IMG/VR virus record: IMGVR_UViG_3300031251_000082
Location: 1 to 29,636 of that record
DNA: 29,636 nt
Direction: 5' to 3' (one strand)
Source: a virus
Shown: positions 13,920 through 21,517 of the stretch, piece after piece
How the letters are laid out: each line of letters starts with the position of its first letter
Numbering within the stretch: the first letter of the stretch is position 1
Program-made: the position numbers and the translations under genes
Notes under the pieces: generated by a model
The model's database searches: none
What the model was told of the DNA's origin: nothing
Seen by the model: the letters and a program-made list of their open reading frames with translations, nothing else

Positions 13920-14298
13920 ATAATTTTAACATTTCTTTAACTAGCTGCCCAATTAACAAAGCTGCATGTGTTTTAGAAATAGATTTGGTTTTAGCTTCTA
14001 TTTCTCTAAATGATAAACCCTCAGCATGGAGCTGCCATATTTTTTCTTGTAATTTAGTCTTAAACTTATACTCATGTAAAAACTGACCTGCTAACGCAAA
14101 ATAATCTCGCTTACTAGAAAAACGTTGGTTAGTTAATTCAGGCGTATACTCTTCGGTCTTACCTTGATACAAGAGTTTGTTAAGATGAGTAACAGTCCAT
14201 TTTTTTAAACGACCTTTATCATCTTCAATATCTTCAAAACCATAAGACTTAAGTTTTTTAGTCCATTTATCTTGTAGTTTTTTACTCGGCTTTGACAT
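13900..14298 (-). CDS. Helix-turn-helix protein
   Basis: 132 residues from ATG 14298; a longer reading frame is excluded because it would cover most of the upstream gene. The N-terminus is very basic (MSKPSKKLQDKWTKKLK). Residues about 88-120 (KIWQLHAEGLSFREIEAKTK) form a helix-turn-helix of the sigma-region-4 or resolvase type, so it should bind DNA. It overlaps the upstream gene's stop. It could be a transcriptional regulator or the small terminase subunit; the sequence does not settle this. Confidence 0.55.
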   Translation of the reverse strand: MSKPSKKLQDKWTKKLKSYGFEDIEDDKGRLKKWTVTHLNKLLYQGKTEEYTPELTNQRFSSKRDYFALAGQFLHEYKFKTKLQEKIWQLHAEGLSFREIEAKTKSISKTHAALLIGQLVKEMLKLYAIRSD

Positions 14299-14602
14299 GT
14301 TTTGCGTTCTGTTCTGCCATTTGACGTGTTTTAATTTCGTGAAAAACAGAGCCGGCAACTTGTTTCGCACATCCAGCAACGATAGAGAGATAAAAATAAA
14401 ATTTAGACTTAAATGCGGCAGTAGGTCCTAGATTGATAATCATTGCAGCAACGGCAAATCTAATAGATTCTTTATCTGATGTAGGTAACTTATAGATAGT
14501 TTCAAACTCTGAAATCCATCTTTCAAATTCTTCCATACCTACAGGTAGTTTAGAGGGGAATAAAGCTCTGAATTGTTTAAATAAAATAGTCATTTTTGAC
14601 AT
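14282..14602 (-). CDS. Hypothetical protein
   Basis: 106 residues. Mostly helical, with a hydrophobic but amphipathic middle (FAVAAMIINLGPTAAF, FYFYLSIVAGCAKQVAG), Lys/Glu-rich at the end. No motif is recognised. It is first in the transcript from the promoter at 14622-14651. Its start codon is part of a 13-bp inverted repeat that spans the -10 box and the ribosome site (AAGGAG), which suggests that this gene is specially controlled. Confidence 0.65.
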   Translation of the reverse strand: MSKMTILFKQFRALFPSKLPVGMEEFERWISEFETIYKLPTSDKESIRFAVAAMIINLGPTAAFKSKFYFYLSIVAGCAKQVAGSVFHEIKTRQMAEQNAKHVKAE

Positions 14603-14641
14603 AGTAAGTCTCCTTAAACTTAATATACGTCAAAAATGACT
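14588..14641 (-). promoter_or_regulatory. 13-bp inverted repeat around promoter and start codon
   Basis: AGTCATTTTTGAC (14588-14600) and GTCAAAAATGACT (14629-14641) are perfect inverted copies 28 bases apart. On the minus strand one arm lies in the promoter spacer and the other in the first codons of the gene at 14602. It can act as a two-site operator, or, if transcribed from an upstream start, as a hairpin that hides the ribosome site. Confidence 0.7.
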
Positions 14642-14651
14642 CATGTGTCAA
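14622..14651 (-). promoter_or_regulatory. Sigma70-type promoter
   Basis: TTGACA (14651-14646), 18-base spacer, TATATT (14627-14622, 5 of 6 matches). A second TTGAC, in the context TTTTTGACG, lies inside the spacer as part of the inverted repeat. It drives the gene at 14602 and the small genes leading into the terminase operon. Confidence 0.6.
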
Positions 14652-14660
14652 CAATATTTG

Positions 14661-14771
14661 TTAAAAAATAAATGCTATTGTATATCCTAATGATTTCAAC
14701 ATGTTGATTGTTTCTGATGAAATAATAGATACTACAAACACAGTTTTTCCTACAGTATAATATGCACTCAT
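14661..14771 (-). CDS. 36-residue hydrophobic micro-protein
   Basis: ATG 14771 follows AGGAG by six bases and the frame runs to a TAA at 14663-14661. The product starts MSAYYTVGKTVFVV and is hydrophobic throughout, with one likely membrane segment (residues about 9-18, then 26-36). It begins a few bases after the polymerase stop. No function visible. Sequence support is the ribosome site and the snug placement. Confidence 0.5.
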   Translation of the reverse strand: MSAYYTVGKTVFVVSIISSETINMLKSLGYTIAFIF

Positions 14772-14779
14772 AAATTCTC

Positions 14780-16861
14780 CTATTTTAAGTCCGCTAAGTT
14801 AGATGATACTTTAGGTTCAGCTACTAAGTCAACACCGGGGAGAGTGACAGTCTTTTCCATACATTCTTTGAGTAAAATGCTAACAAATTCAGCATCTTCA
14901 GTCTTACATTCTAAAATAACCTCATCATGGACCTGCATAACTATATAACATCCTTCGAGTTTTGCTTCTTTAATAAGATGTGATAGGCGAATACAAGCTC
15001 GGTTAACTATACTGGCGCCGGTACTCTGTATCCTATGGTTCATTGCCAAGTTGAGCAAGGTTCGGGCCTCGTATGGTAGTTCACTATGAGCGGTGTGCCC
15101 ATATATCTTAGTGATGTTTTTAGCCTCAGGAATACGTCTTGGACGCCCATATAGGTTATAAACTACACCATCCGCCTTGGCTATCTCATGACTGGTAAGC
15201 ATCATTAATTCTACTTTGGGATAAGCTTGAAAATACTTATCCATCATGTCTTGAGCTTCATCTCTCCTTACACCCATCTCAGAGGCTGTAAATGAGGCTG
15301 TACGACCATATGGCGTGGCTAGTGCTATAACCTTAGCCTTATCTCTCAGGTTAGGAAATTTGGTTGCAAATGAGTTTTCCTGATCTTTTATAAGGCTTAA
15401 ATGTGTCTTATCAAACACAGGAGCACCAACTACTGAATAAAAATCTTTACCTTCTTTAAAGCAGTTCATGAGATTTTCATCTCCGGATAGTGAGGCAAAC
15501 ACTCTGGGTTCTAATTGAGCATAGTCGGCCCCTACAAACATCTTTCCGGGGCGGGCTATAATACAACTCTTGATACGCTTATCTTTTCTAGGTAGATTTT
15601 GAAAGTTAGGATTACGACTAGAATACCTCCCTGAAGTAGTCCCATGTTGTAGAAAAGAAGGGTGTATTATACCGTATCGGACGCGTTCTTGTATTCCGAT
15701 AACATATGTACTTAATAACTTCTTATTTTTATTAAGTTCTAATAACTTTTCAACCCATTTATACTTATCCGCAAGTAACTTAAGGCTTTTAGCATCCGTA
15801 CTAGTGTATTTCCAAGGATCTGCAATCTTTTTAGCTTTAACTATCTTCTTGGTTTTAGGATTGAACTCTTCATCCTTGTAGATTCTGCCTTTATTTTCTA
15901 TACACTCTTTCAAAAACTCCCTACGTGCTTTGGCATTATAGGGAAGCTTTAAGCCTAAGAATTTACAGATTTCTCTACCTGCATCTGTTAAAGTATTAAA
16001 ATCATTACCTAATTTAGCATACAATAACCAAGCTAATTGTTCGCTAGAATTAGGATTAAACTTTTTATATTTATCTTTAGTAAGGTTGTCCGTCTCGGCG
16101 TAAATAAAGGCTTGAGCTTCTAAACATTCTGCTTCTAACTGCCCCTTAACCTTTTCTAACTGCTGCATATCTACTTTTAAACCAACAGTATTTAAATCAT
16201 ACGTCGGACCTTTAAGAAGCGGCATAGACTCAGTAAAGAAGAAATCATCGAGTTTTTGTTCATAAAGCTGATCCATAAAAACATAAAATAGCTTAATTGT
16301 TAATATGGCATCCTTCGCGCCATAGTTGCCCAACAAGTCAGCATCAGCTTTGTAAAGTTCATAGTGATCCTTAGTCAATTGACCACCGTTAGCTGTAACA
16401 CTTGCCTTCATCGCAACTTGTTCAGCTTTAGACTCTTCCCCGAATATTGAGGTGGCCAACTCTTTCAGACCATTGGACCTATTTTCATCCAATAGATGGC
16501 CTAGAATCATGGTATCAGTATGTAAGTATTCAATAATATTGATCTTATAATTATTCGCTACCATAGCGCAATCAAAGATAGCATTGTGCATTATCAACTG
16601 TTTCCCTACTAATAAAGAAATTATCTCTTTAGCATAGGATTTTGTTTCTAAATCTATTAAGGTTTGAGATGCAACGTCCCAATATGATAATACGACATAA
16701 TACCCTATATCAGTGCTTGCACTAATTGAAAACCCGATAATTTTATCGTCTGATGTTACTCCAGTTGTCTCTGTGTCAAAGCTTAAGTACTCATTATTCT
16801 TGATGTATTCTCGTAGTTCCTGTAGTTCCGGTACTGTCTTTATTATCTTTAGTGTTTCCAT
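14780..16861 (-). CDS. polA: DNA polymerase I (family A) with 3'-5' exonuclease
   Basis: 693 residues, the phage replicative polymerase. Exonuclease: DTE (D29, E31), the NAIFD motif, and YGAKDA with the third metal ligand. Polymerase: TTSGRYSSRNPNFQNLP, motif A DYAQLEPRVFA, motif B RDKAKVIALATPYG, motif C VHDEV (HDE 645-647). All catalytic acids are present. In motif B the position equal to E. coli F762 is Leu; R754, K758 and Y766 equivalents are kept. There is no 5'-3' exonuclease domain. GGAGG precedes the start, which overlaps the primase-helicase gene by 68 bases. Confidence 0.97.
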   Translation of the reverse strand: METLKIIKTVPELQELREYIKNNEYLSFDTETTGVTSDDKIIGFSISASTDIGYYVVLSYWDVASQTLIDLETKSYAKEIISLLVGKQLIMHNAIFDCAMVANNYKINIIEYLHTDTMILGHLLDENRSNGLKELATSIFGEESKAEQVAMKASVTANGGQLTKDHYELYKADADLLGNYGAKDAILTIKLFYVFMDQLYEQKLDDFFFTESMPLLKGPTYDLNTVGLKVDMQQLEKVKGQLEAECLEAQAFIYAETDNLTKDKYKKFNPNSSEQLAWLLYAKLGNDFNTLTDAGREICKFLGLKLPYNAKARREFLKECIENKGRIYKDEEFNPKTKKIVKAKKIADPWKYTSTDAKSLKLLADKYKWVEKLLELNKNKKLLSTYVIGIQERVRYGIIHPSFLQHGTTSGRYSSRNPNFQNLPRKDKRIKSCIIARPGKMFVGADYAQLEPRVFASLSGDENLMNCFKEGKDFYSVVGAPVFDKTHLSLIKDQENSFATKFPNLRDKAKVIALATPYGRTASFTASEMGVRRDEAQDMMDKYFQAYPKVELMMLTSHEIAKADGVVYNLYGRPRRIPEAKNITKIYGHTAHSELPYEARTLLNLAMNHRIQSTGASIVNRACIRLSHLIKEAKLEGCYIVMQVHDEVILECKTEDAEFVSILLKECMEKTVTLPGVDLVAEPKVSSNLADLK

Positions 16862-18680
16862 CTAACCCTCCAAAGTCTGCAGCCACATATTCAACTAATT
16901 CAGTTTTACGATCTTGTCCTCGCTTAGTTGTCGCTTTCTTTAAGAAAAAGTTGAACGACTTCTCTTCGGCTTCTGTCATCGGCCGCAATTTTTGAGTATC
17001 TGCATCAAATTTAAGTCTATAACATTTGTCTTCTTTAATCACGTCTTTTTCCTGATTCTTATGTCGGATCTTACCGAATTTAAAAGCGGTTACAGTTGGA
17101 GCCCCTTCGCCATAACAACGTTTAACGGGCTGCCAGCAAGTAATCAAATAATCACAGTAACTTTCAAAGAATACAGTACCATATGCGGCATCTTTGTTAA
17201 GCTCTAGGTCGCCTATGCCTGCCTTTTCTCTAGGTGCTTGAGACTGTATTACAAGCATAGTAGCTGTTTTCATAGCAAAGGATTTAAGTTTGTGGCATAT
17301 GTCTTCGATGCTTTGTTTACCATCTTTTGAATTCTTTTTTAACACACCTATGTGGTCAATAACGACACATCCAAACTTTCTATTGGTAGTTTGTTGATAA
17401 TCTAAAATAAATTTTTCAATATCATCTAAAGCTAAATGTCTATAAGTTCCGTCATCAGTATAATTGCTTAATACTTGGACTCTATCGTGTAAATGCGTTC
17501 TTTCGCCGCATAATACTTGCCAACGCTCAGCTATCTCGTTTTCCGATTGCTCTAAGGTTACAAATAGATGGTCATAATTGGGGTTATTTCCGACAAAACC
17601 TTCAAACATATTTAATGCGATGGCTGTTTTACCTACTCCGACACCGGCGACAAGACCTATAACTTGCCCCAAACGAAAGCCATGTACTGTATTATCTATA
17701 TATGTATGACAAGGAAATCTAACTCCTTTAATATTATCACCGGCTTTGGTAAGAATGTCTCTAACACTTTTAGATAACAATTTGTTTGTGTTATCTATAG
17801 GTAATAGTTCGTAAGTCCATATTTTATCAATTATATTAGTAGCATAGCCTAGTCTATGTTGCGGAGTACGTGTTAACGCCTTAGCGCTATTGACTAATAC
17901 TGAGGTTGCTTCGCTCTTCGAGAATCCCGAAGCAAACATGATATGACCCAATCTGTAATCCGCTTTACTTCTATCATCATATTTGCCAGACCATATCTCT
18001 TTAACTTCTGGACTCTCATTAAGTAATATAGCGAATTTCTTTGGTAAAACTTCATCGATCTTAGTATTTTTAGATTCAATATTATAGGTTTTATCAAAAT
18101 GTTGTTTACAATATTGTTCATCTGCAAGGGTAATTGGGGCTAATACTTTATCTACTTGTTCACAAGTATACGTAAGCTCAGATTCAAAGATTACTTCACA
18201 GCATTTAAAATCATCTTTTTTCTTAGTATTCCAGGTCTTGGGCATACGCATTAATTGATAAATTTTACCAACTGCTTCATCGGTCTTAAAATGCCTCATT
18301 AGGCGTCTTTGTAAGTATAAGTAACTCTTAGCATTTAAATCTGTTAATCTCCAGTAAACATGAATACCATGTCCTGAGTCTACAATGCGGGTTGGAAGCA
18401 ACGGAAAGGCCCCTATAGACGCTATAAAATCATCTTTAGAAAGATATACTCCATCTTTAAGGTCCATGTCCACAAAAGTATAATCAAACGTGTCAATATG
18501 AAAGCCTTCAACGGTGCCTCCTTCGTATAAAGACGGATAATTAGGAAGATAATATATGTTATAACCTTGTTCGTTCAATGAGAAAACTTGATCATCTGAT
18601 AATTCACCTTCTACCACTTTTGGTAAGGTTGGATTTTCTTGTAGTAACCATTCTGAAGCTATACAACGGTAGATGATCAT
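16794..18680 (-). CDS. Primase-helicase fusion (AEP-like primase plus DnaB/RecA-type helicase)
   Basis: 628 residues. N-terminal part: DMD (D71, D73), then VDSGHGIHVYWRL (100-112) and LMRMPKTWNTK (143-153), the order of metal-binding acids, His motif and C-terminal basic motif seen in archaeo-eukaryotic primase/PrimPol domains. Middle: WSGKYDDRSKADYRLGHIMF, a short helical domain common in such fusions. C-terminal helicase: Walker A GVGVGKT (346-352), Walker B CVVIDHIG, and the conserved Gln in VIQSQAPREKAG. It should unwind the fork and prime the polymerase encoded next. A T7 gp4-like zinc domain is not seen. A hairpin (18696-18725) sits just before its AGGAGG ribosome site. Confidence 0.85.
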   Translation of the reverse strand: MIIYRCIASEWLLQENPTLPKVVEGELSDDQVFSLNEQGYNIYYLPNYPSLYEGGTVEGFHIDTFDYTFVDMDLKDGVYLSKDDFIASIGAFPLLPTRIVDSGHGIHVYWRLTDLNAKSYLYLQRRLMRHFKTDEAVGKIYQLMRMPKTWNTKKKDDFKCCEVIFESELTYTCEQVDKVLAPITLADEQYCKQHFDKTYNIESKNTKIDEVLPKKFAILLNESPEVKEIWSGKYDDRSKADYRLGHIMFASGFSKSEATSVLVNSAKALTRTPQHRLGYATNIIDKIWTYELLPIDNTNKLLSKSVRDILTKAGDNIKGVRFPCHTYIDNTVHGFRLGQVIGLVAGVGVGKTAIALNMFEGFVGNNPNYDHLFVTLEQSENEIAERWQVLCGERTHLHDRVQVLSNYTDDGTYRHLALDDIEKFILDYQQTTNRKFGCVVIDHIGVLKKNSKDGKQSIEDICHKLKSFAMKTATMLVIQSQAPREKAGIGDLELNKDAAYGTVFFESYCDYLITCWQPVKRCYGEGAPTVTAFKFGKIRHKNQEKDVIKEDKCYRLKFDADTQKLRPMTEAEEKSFNFFLKKATTKRGQDRKTELVEYVAADFGGLDGNTKDNKDSTGTTGTTRIHQE

Positions 18681-18690
18681 TATTCCTCCT

Positions 18691-18725
18691 GAAAATAGGG
18701 CCGTAAGTTACTTCCTACGGCCCTA
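18691..18725 (-). terminator. Terminator or attenuator between SSB-like and primase-helicase genes
   Basis: A 10-bp perfect stem, TAGGGCCGTA (18696-18705) with TACGGCCCTA (18716-18725), is followed on the minus strand by TTTTC and then by the AGGAGG of the helicase gene. Since genes on both sides belong to one replication block, partial termination that lowers helicase relative to SSB is likely. Confidence 0.6.
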
Positions 18726-18739
18726 CCTAGTGCGATGAC

Positions 18740-19216
18740 TTAGGATTTAGATCTGTTTAGCAATGCTTGGATGCGAGCTTGATTTGCAGCGCTAGGGGTT
18801 ACTGCTGGTGCTGAGGGCTTAGATGCTTTAACGGGAAGAACTTCATCTGTAAGGTCTTCATCAGGTTCACCTTCATCTGCTACTGGAGCAGAAGCGTCTG
18901 TATCGAGGTCTTCTGTGTCAAAGCTGACATCATAAACCTTCATGGTTTTACCACTCTTAAGTTTTTGCATTTTACCTGAAAAGGTAATCTCTACGTATGT
19001 ACCAGGTGTAATGTTGTTGTTTTTAATCTGATTAAGAATATTGGCTTGGCCTAATACTCCTACGATACCGGCTTCGGTTTTGTAGGTGTGTTCAATTGCT
19101 GGGCTACCATTGATAGTCTTTTGGACCTGTCCTTGATAGTATCCTTTAATTGAATCTCCAGCGCTCTGGAATTTAAATGGGGTCGCTCCGCCTTGATTTG
19201 CTTTTTGTAAAGCCAT
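18740..19216 (-). CDS. Single-stranded DNA binding protein-like (OB fold)
   Basis: 158 residues. The first 100 are beta-rich (DSIKGYYQGQVQKTI, EHTYKTEAGIVGVLG, GTYVEITFSGKMQKLKSGKT, MKVYDVSFDTED), which fits an OB fold binding single-stranded DNA. It is followed by an acidic, Pro-rich linker (ADEGEPDEDLTDEV) and a short helical end (ANQARIQALLNRS). Unlike bacterial SSB the acidic stretch is not at the very tip. AAGGAG precedes the ATG. The place next to primase-helicase and polymerase supports a replication role. The assignment rests on fold-like pattern and context. Confidence 0.6.
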   Translation of the reverse strand: MALQKANQGGATPFKFQSAGDSIKGYYQGQVQKTINGSPAIEHTYKTEAGIVGVLGQANILNQIKNNNITPGTYVEITFSGKMQKLKSGKTMKVYDVSFDTEDLDTDASAPVADEGEPDEDLTDEVLPVKASKPSAPAVTPSAANQARIQALLNRSKS

Positions 19217-19218
19217 AC

Positions 19219-19539
19219 TTACTCCTTTGATTTATACCTGTCGTCCAGGTGTTTATGAGTCACTTCGTGTTCTAATAAGAACATAACACATGCTCCTAGA
19301 TGACTCAAGTGTGAAAGACCGGTTTCAGGGTCTTTATCTTCTCCGCCTATGAAGGCAAAAAGATGTCTTAATGCGGCGCCTAGAAGGCGACTCCACGCAA
19401 AACCTTTTCTCCAGTTATGAGCTTCATACTTAATACTACCAAAGGTTAAAACTTTAGCAATTTCAGTTAAAGCTATTGGACTTAATAATTCCATTCGAAC
19501 TTTTCCAGAATCATTTTTTATAGCGACTTTATGTTCCAT
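19219..19539 (-). CDS. dATP/dGTP diphosphohydrolase-like protein
   Basis: 106 residues. The pattern GKVRMELLSPIALTEIAKVL, FGSIKYEAHNWRKGFAWSRL, LRHLFAFIGGEDKDPETGL, HLSHLGACVMFLLEHE matches the dATP/dGTP diphosphohydrolase N-terminal family, helical MazG-like proteins that use metal-binding Glu and His residues. It should cleave a purine dNTP to the monophosphate and pyrophosphate, changing nucleotide pools. In phages with aminoadenine genomes such enzymes remove dATP or dGTP, but no PurZ or other enzyme of that pathway lies in the window. GAGAGG precedes the start. It is in one run with SSB and replication genes. Confidence 0.75.
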   Translation of the reverse strand: MEHKVAIKNDSGKVRMELLSPIALTEIAKVLTFGSIKYEAHNWRKGFAWSRLLGAALRHLFAFIGGEDKDPETGLSHLSHLGACVMFLLEHEVTHKHLDDRYKSKE

Positions 19540-19540
19540 A

Positions 19541-19777
19541 CTACACCTCTCTTATAATTCGTTTTGGGATAGAAATAATCCCGTAGTGACAGTATACAAA
19601 TTCGTCTCTATCTTTATCGTGAAACTTGTTAGCAATATGATCTGTGACGTGGGAGGGTAAATAATGAGAATCTATTGGTCGTACAAATGTTCCAGCAGGT
19701 AATGTTTTATCATTCCACATATTATCCACTAAAAACTTAAAATCTTCTGAAGTTACAAAATTTGGTGTTTTAGCCAT
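19541..19777 (-). CDS. Hypothetical protein
   Basis: 78 residues. Mixed alpha/beta, with a Pro/Gly stretch (LPAGTFVRPIDSHYLPSHV) and a compact C-terminus (YCHYGIISIPKRIIREV). No motif is recognised. Ribosome site GGGAGG. It overlaps the metallopeptidase gene upstream by eight bases and is two bases from the diphosphohydrolase gene downstream, so it is part of a single transcript. Confidence 0.6.
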   Translation of the reverse strand: MAKTPNFVTSEDFKFLVDNMWNDKTLPAGTFVRPIDSHYLPSHVTDHIANKFHDKDRDEFVYCHYGIISIPKRIIREV

Positions 19778-20195
19778 TTTTCCTCCCGGCTCTATATACC
19801 GCTAAGCTTTCCTTCTGCTCTTTAGCATACCACTTTCCTAAACTAATCTTCAAGTTTTTTGCGATTATTCTTCCGATTCTCCAAGCTGCTCGTTCTTCAG
19901 CTAGTACCTTTTTACGCTGAGACCTAGTGTCTCGTCCTTCGTACCATGCTGTATAAGCTCTAGATACATCTTCTTGATTTAATCGTTCTACCCGGTATTC
20001 ATCAACAGCGTGTCCTAATTCATGTAACATTGATGCTATTTCTGACTCAGGATCTAATTCATCATCTATTGTAATACTATTATTGTCTGGTCGATAGTAT
20101 GCTTCATACGATCCTAACCGCTTCCATGTTACCGAGATACCTAAAGCTTTAGCAAAGGCGAGAAGTCTTGAGATGTATAAATCATACTTTTTCAT
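19770..20195 (-). CDS. HExxH zinc metallopeptidase
   Basis: 141 residues from ATG 20195; a longer frame starts at TTG inside the transglycosylase gene and is less likely. The catalytic zinc motif is HELGH (H58, E59, H62), and a downstream LAEERAAW (E100/E101) fits the third ligand of the minigluzincin/IrrE-like type. Substrate unknown. Positioned directly behind the transglycosylase, it could be a peptidoglycan endopeptidase helping lysis, or an ImmA/IrrE-like protease that cleaves a repressor. No signal peptide is seen, so a cytoplasmic role or holin-dependent export is implied. Confidence 0.7.
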   Translation of the reverse strand: MKKYDLYISRLLAFAKALGISVTWKRLGSYEAYYRPDNNSITIDDELDPESEIASMLHELGHAVDEYRVERLNQEDVSRAYTAWYEGRDTRSQRKKVLAEERAAWRIGRIIAKNLKISLGKWYAKEQKESLAVYRAGRKNG

Positions 20196-20199
20196 ATAA

Positions 20200-20754
20200 T
20201 TAGAACCTATGGTCAATCTTATATCGAGCGTATTGTTTAAGAACTTTGCTTACATATTCGTCATTAGCTTTAGTAGGATGACCTGCATTATATGCAGATA
20301 TAACCTTCACTGTATCGCCGTATCTATCATATAAATGTCTTAAAAGCTTTGCTGCATACCAAGCATTAACTTCGGGTTTTAGGAGATCTTTAGTGTGGTT
20401 AATGGTTTTAACGATGGTACGGCTTTTACCGTGTCGTAAGGTGGTTACTTTAACCTTTTCTATTACTTCAAAGCCTAAACCTTGAGCTGTAGAAGCTTTA
20501 ATCTGGAACAACCCGTAGGATTTATCTATGATCCCTAAAGCCTTTTGAGCGGGGGTTCCATCATCGTGGTTGATAGCTTTAGCTCTACAATTTGATTCTA
20601 CTCGGCAGAAGGCGTAGAGTAAGGCAACGTCAATTTTAAACTTGGTAGCAGCATTATAGATGTGGAAAGGAACTGTAGTTGTGTCGCTTTCTACAGACTT
20701 TGAACTTACTATCGCTACTATTAAACTTATTACTAACGCAATTGTTTTATTCAT
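20200..20754 (-). CDS. Secreted SLT-type lytic transglycosylase (endolysin)
   Basis: 184 residues. N-terminal hydrophobic segment (residues 5-17) gives a signal peptide or signal anchor. Transglycosylase SLT domain: AFCRVESNCR with catalytic E53, KSYGLFQI (78-85), and the later YNAG-type motif (SAYNAGHPTK). It should cut the glycan strands of peptidoglycan, for host lysis or entry. An insertion between motif 1 and 2 (INHDDGTPAQKALGI) and a Lys/Arg-rich part (KVKVTTLRHGKSRT) extend the domain. No Shine-Dalgarno sequence is visible; the start codon lies six bases after the TACTAT box of the promoter at 20761-20789, so the mRNA may be leaderless. Confidence 0.88.
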   Translation of the reverse strand: MNKTIALVISLIVAIVSSKSVESDTTTVPFHIYNAATKFKIDVALLYAFCRVESNCRAKAINHDDGTPAQKALGIIDKSYGLFQIKASTAQGLGFEVIEKVKVTTLRHGKSRTIVKTINHTKDLLKPEVNAWYAAKLLRHLYDRYGDTVKVISAYNAGHPTKANDEYVSKVLKQYARYKIDHRF

Positions 20755-20760
20755 ACTTTA

Positions 20761-20789
20761 ATAGTACCTTAAGTAAGTTCATATGTCAA
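20761..20789 (-). promoter_or_regulatory. Sigma70-type promoter of the lysis genes
   Basis: TTGACA (20789-20784), 17-base spacer, TACTAT (20766-20761). The expected start of transcription coincides with the A of the ATG at 20754, so the transcript would have almost no leader. Confidence 0.65.
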
Positions 20790-20810
20790 GTCTGTATAAG
20801 TAGTTGATAT

Positions 20811-21515
20811 TTATAACTTTCCAGTCCATCGTCCTTTGGAATTCAATACCATGGGTATTAACTCGGGGCGGCCATCTATAACCACACCACAACCGATGAC
20901 GGGGCGTTTAAGGTTATTCTTATTGTAAGCCATAGCTAATGACTTACCGTCTACAAGACATCCTACAGTCATGCCAAACAGTAAGGCATTCGGATTGCCC
21001 CAATAACAAATCTCAAAGGATTCATGATGGTGGCCTTGGATAAACGACATTCCCATTGCTTGAGAATTCTTCTTTACATTCGCACCCTTAGAATGGTGAA
21101 AATATATAGGTCCTAACTCTGTCTGAATCATTAACTCAAAGTGCCAATTCCAATCTTTAGGGGCCTTCAACATATCTCGTTGAGTTTTAAAAACAGATCT
21201 TGGTAAACCATTGGCTATCGCTTGACGTAATACCAGGGATCCGTGATTAGACTCTAGAATATCAGCCTTAGGAAATAACTTATAGATAGGAGATAAGGCT
21301 TTAATAGCTTTCTCTAATTCAACACCGGCGGAATCTAGATCGGGATCCGAATCGTGAAATGATAAATCATGACCATCAATCTCATCTCCTGATAATACGA
21401 CTCGATCGAAGCCTTTGTACTTCTTCTTAATAGCAGCCAAAAAAGGCACTGTATCTACGTGATTATATGGACAATGTAAGTCTGAAATTACGAGAATTTT
21501 CTTTGCCTTTTTCAT
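20811..21515 (-). CDS. Calcineurin-like metallophosphoesterase
   Basis: 234 residues. Metal-binding motifs in order: ISDLHCP (D12, H14), LSGDEIDGHD (D44, D47), ESNHG (N90, H91), then FHHSKG and GHHHESF for the last His ligands. All ligands of the dinuclear site are visible, so it is probably an active phosphoesterase. Unlike the SbcD homologue in this window it has no visible partner ATPase. Possible substrates include cyclic nucleotides, RNA ends or phosphoproteins. It follows a coiled-coil gene and precedes the lysis operon. Confidence 0.8.
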   Translation of the reverse strand: MKKAKKILVISDLHCPYNHVDTVPFLAAIKKKYKGFDRVVLSGDEIDGHDLSFHDSDPDLDSAGVELEKAIKALSPIYKLFPKADILESNHGSLVLRQAIANGLPRSVFKTQRDMLKAPKDWNWHFELMIQTELGPIYFHHSKGANVKKNSQAMGMSFIQGHHHESFEICYWGNPNALLFGMTVGCLVDGKSLAMAYNKNNLKRPVIGCGVVIDGRPELIPMVLNSKGRWTGKL

Positions 21516-21517
21516 GA

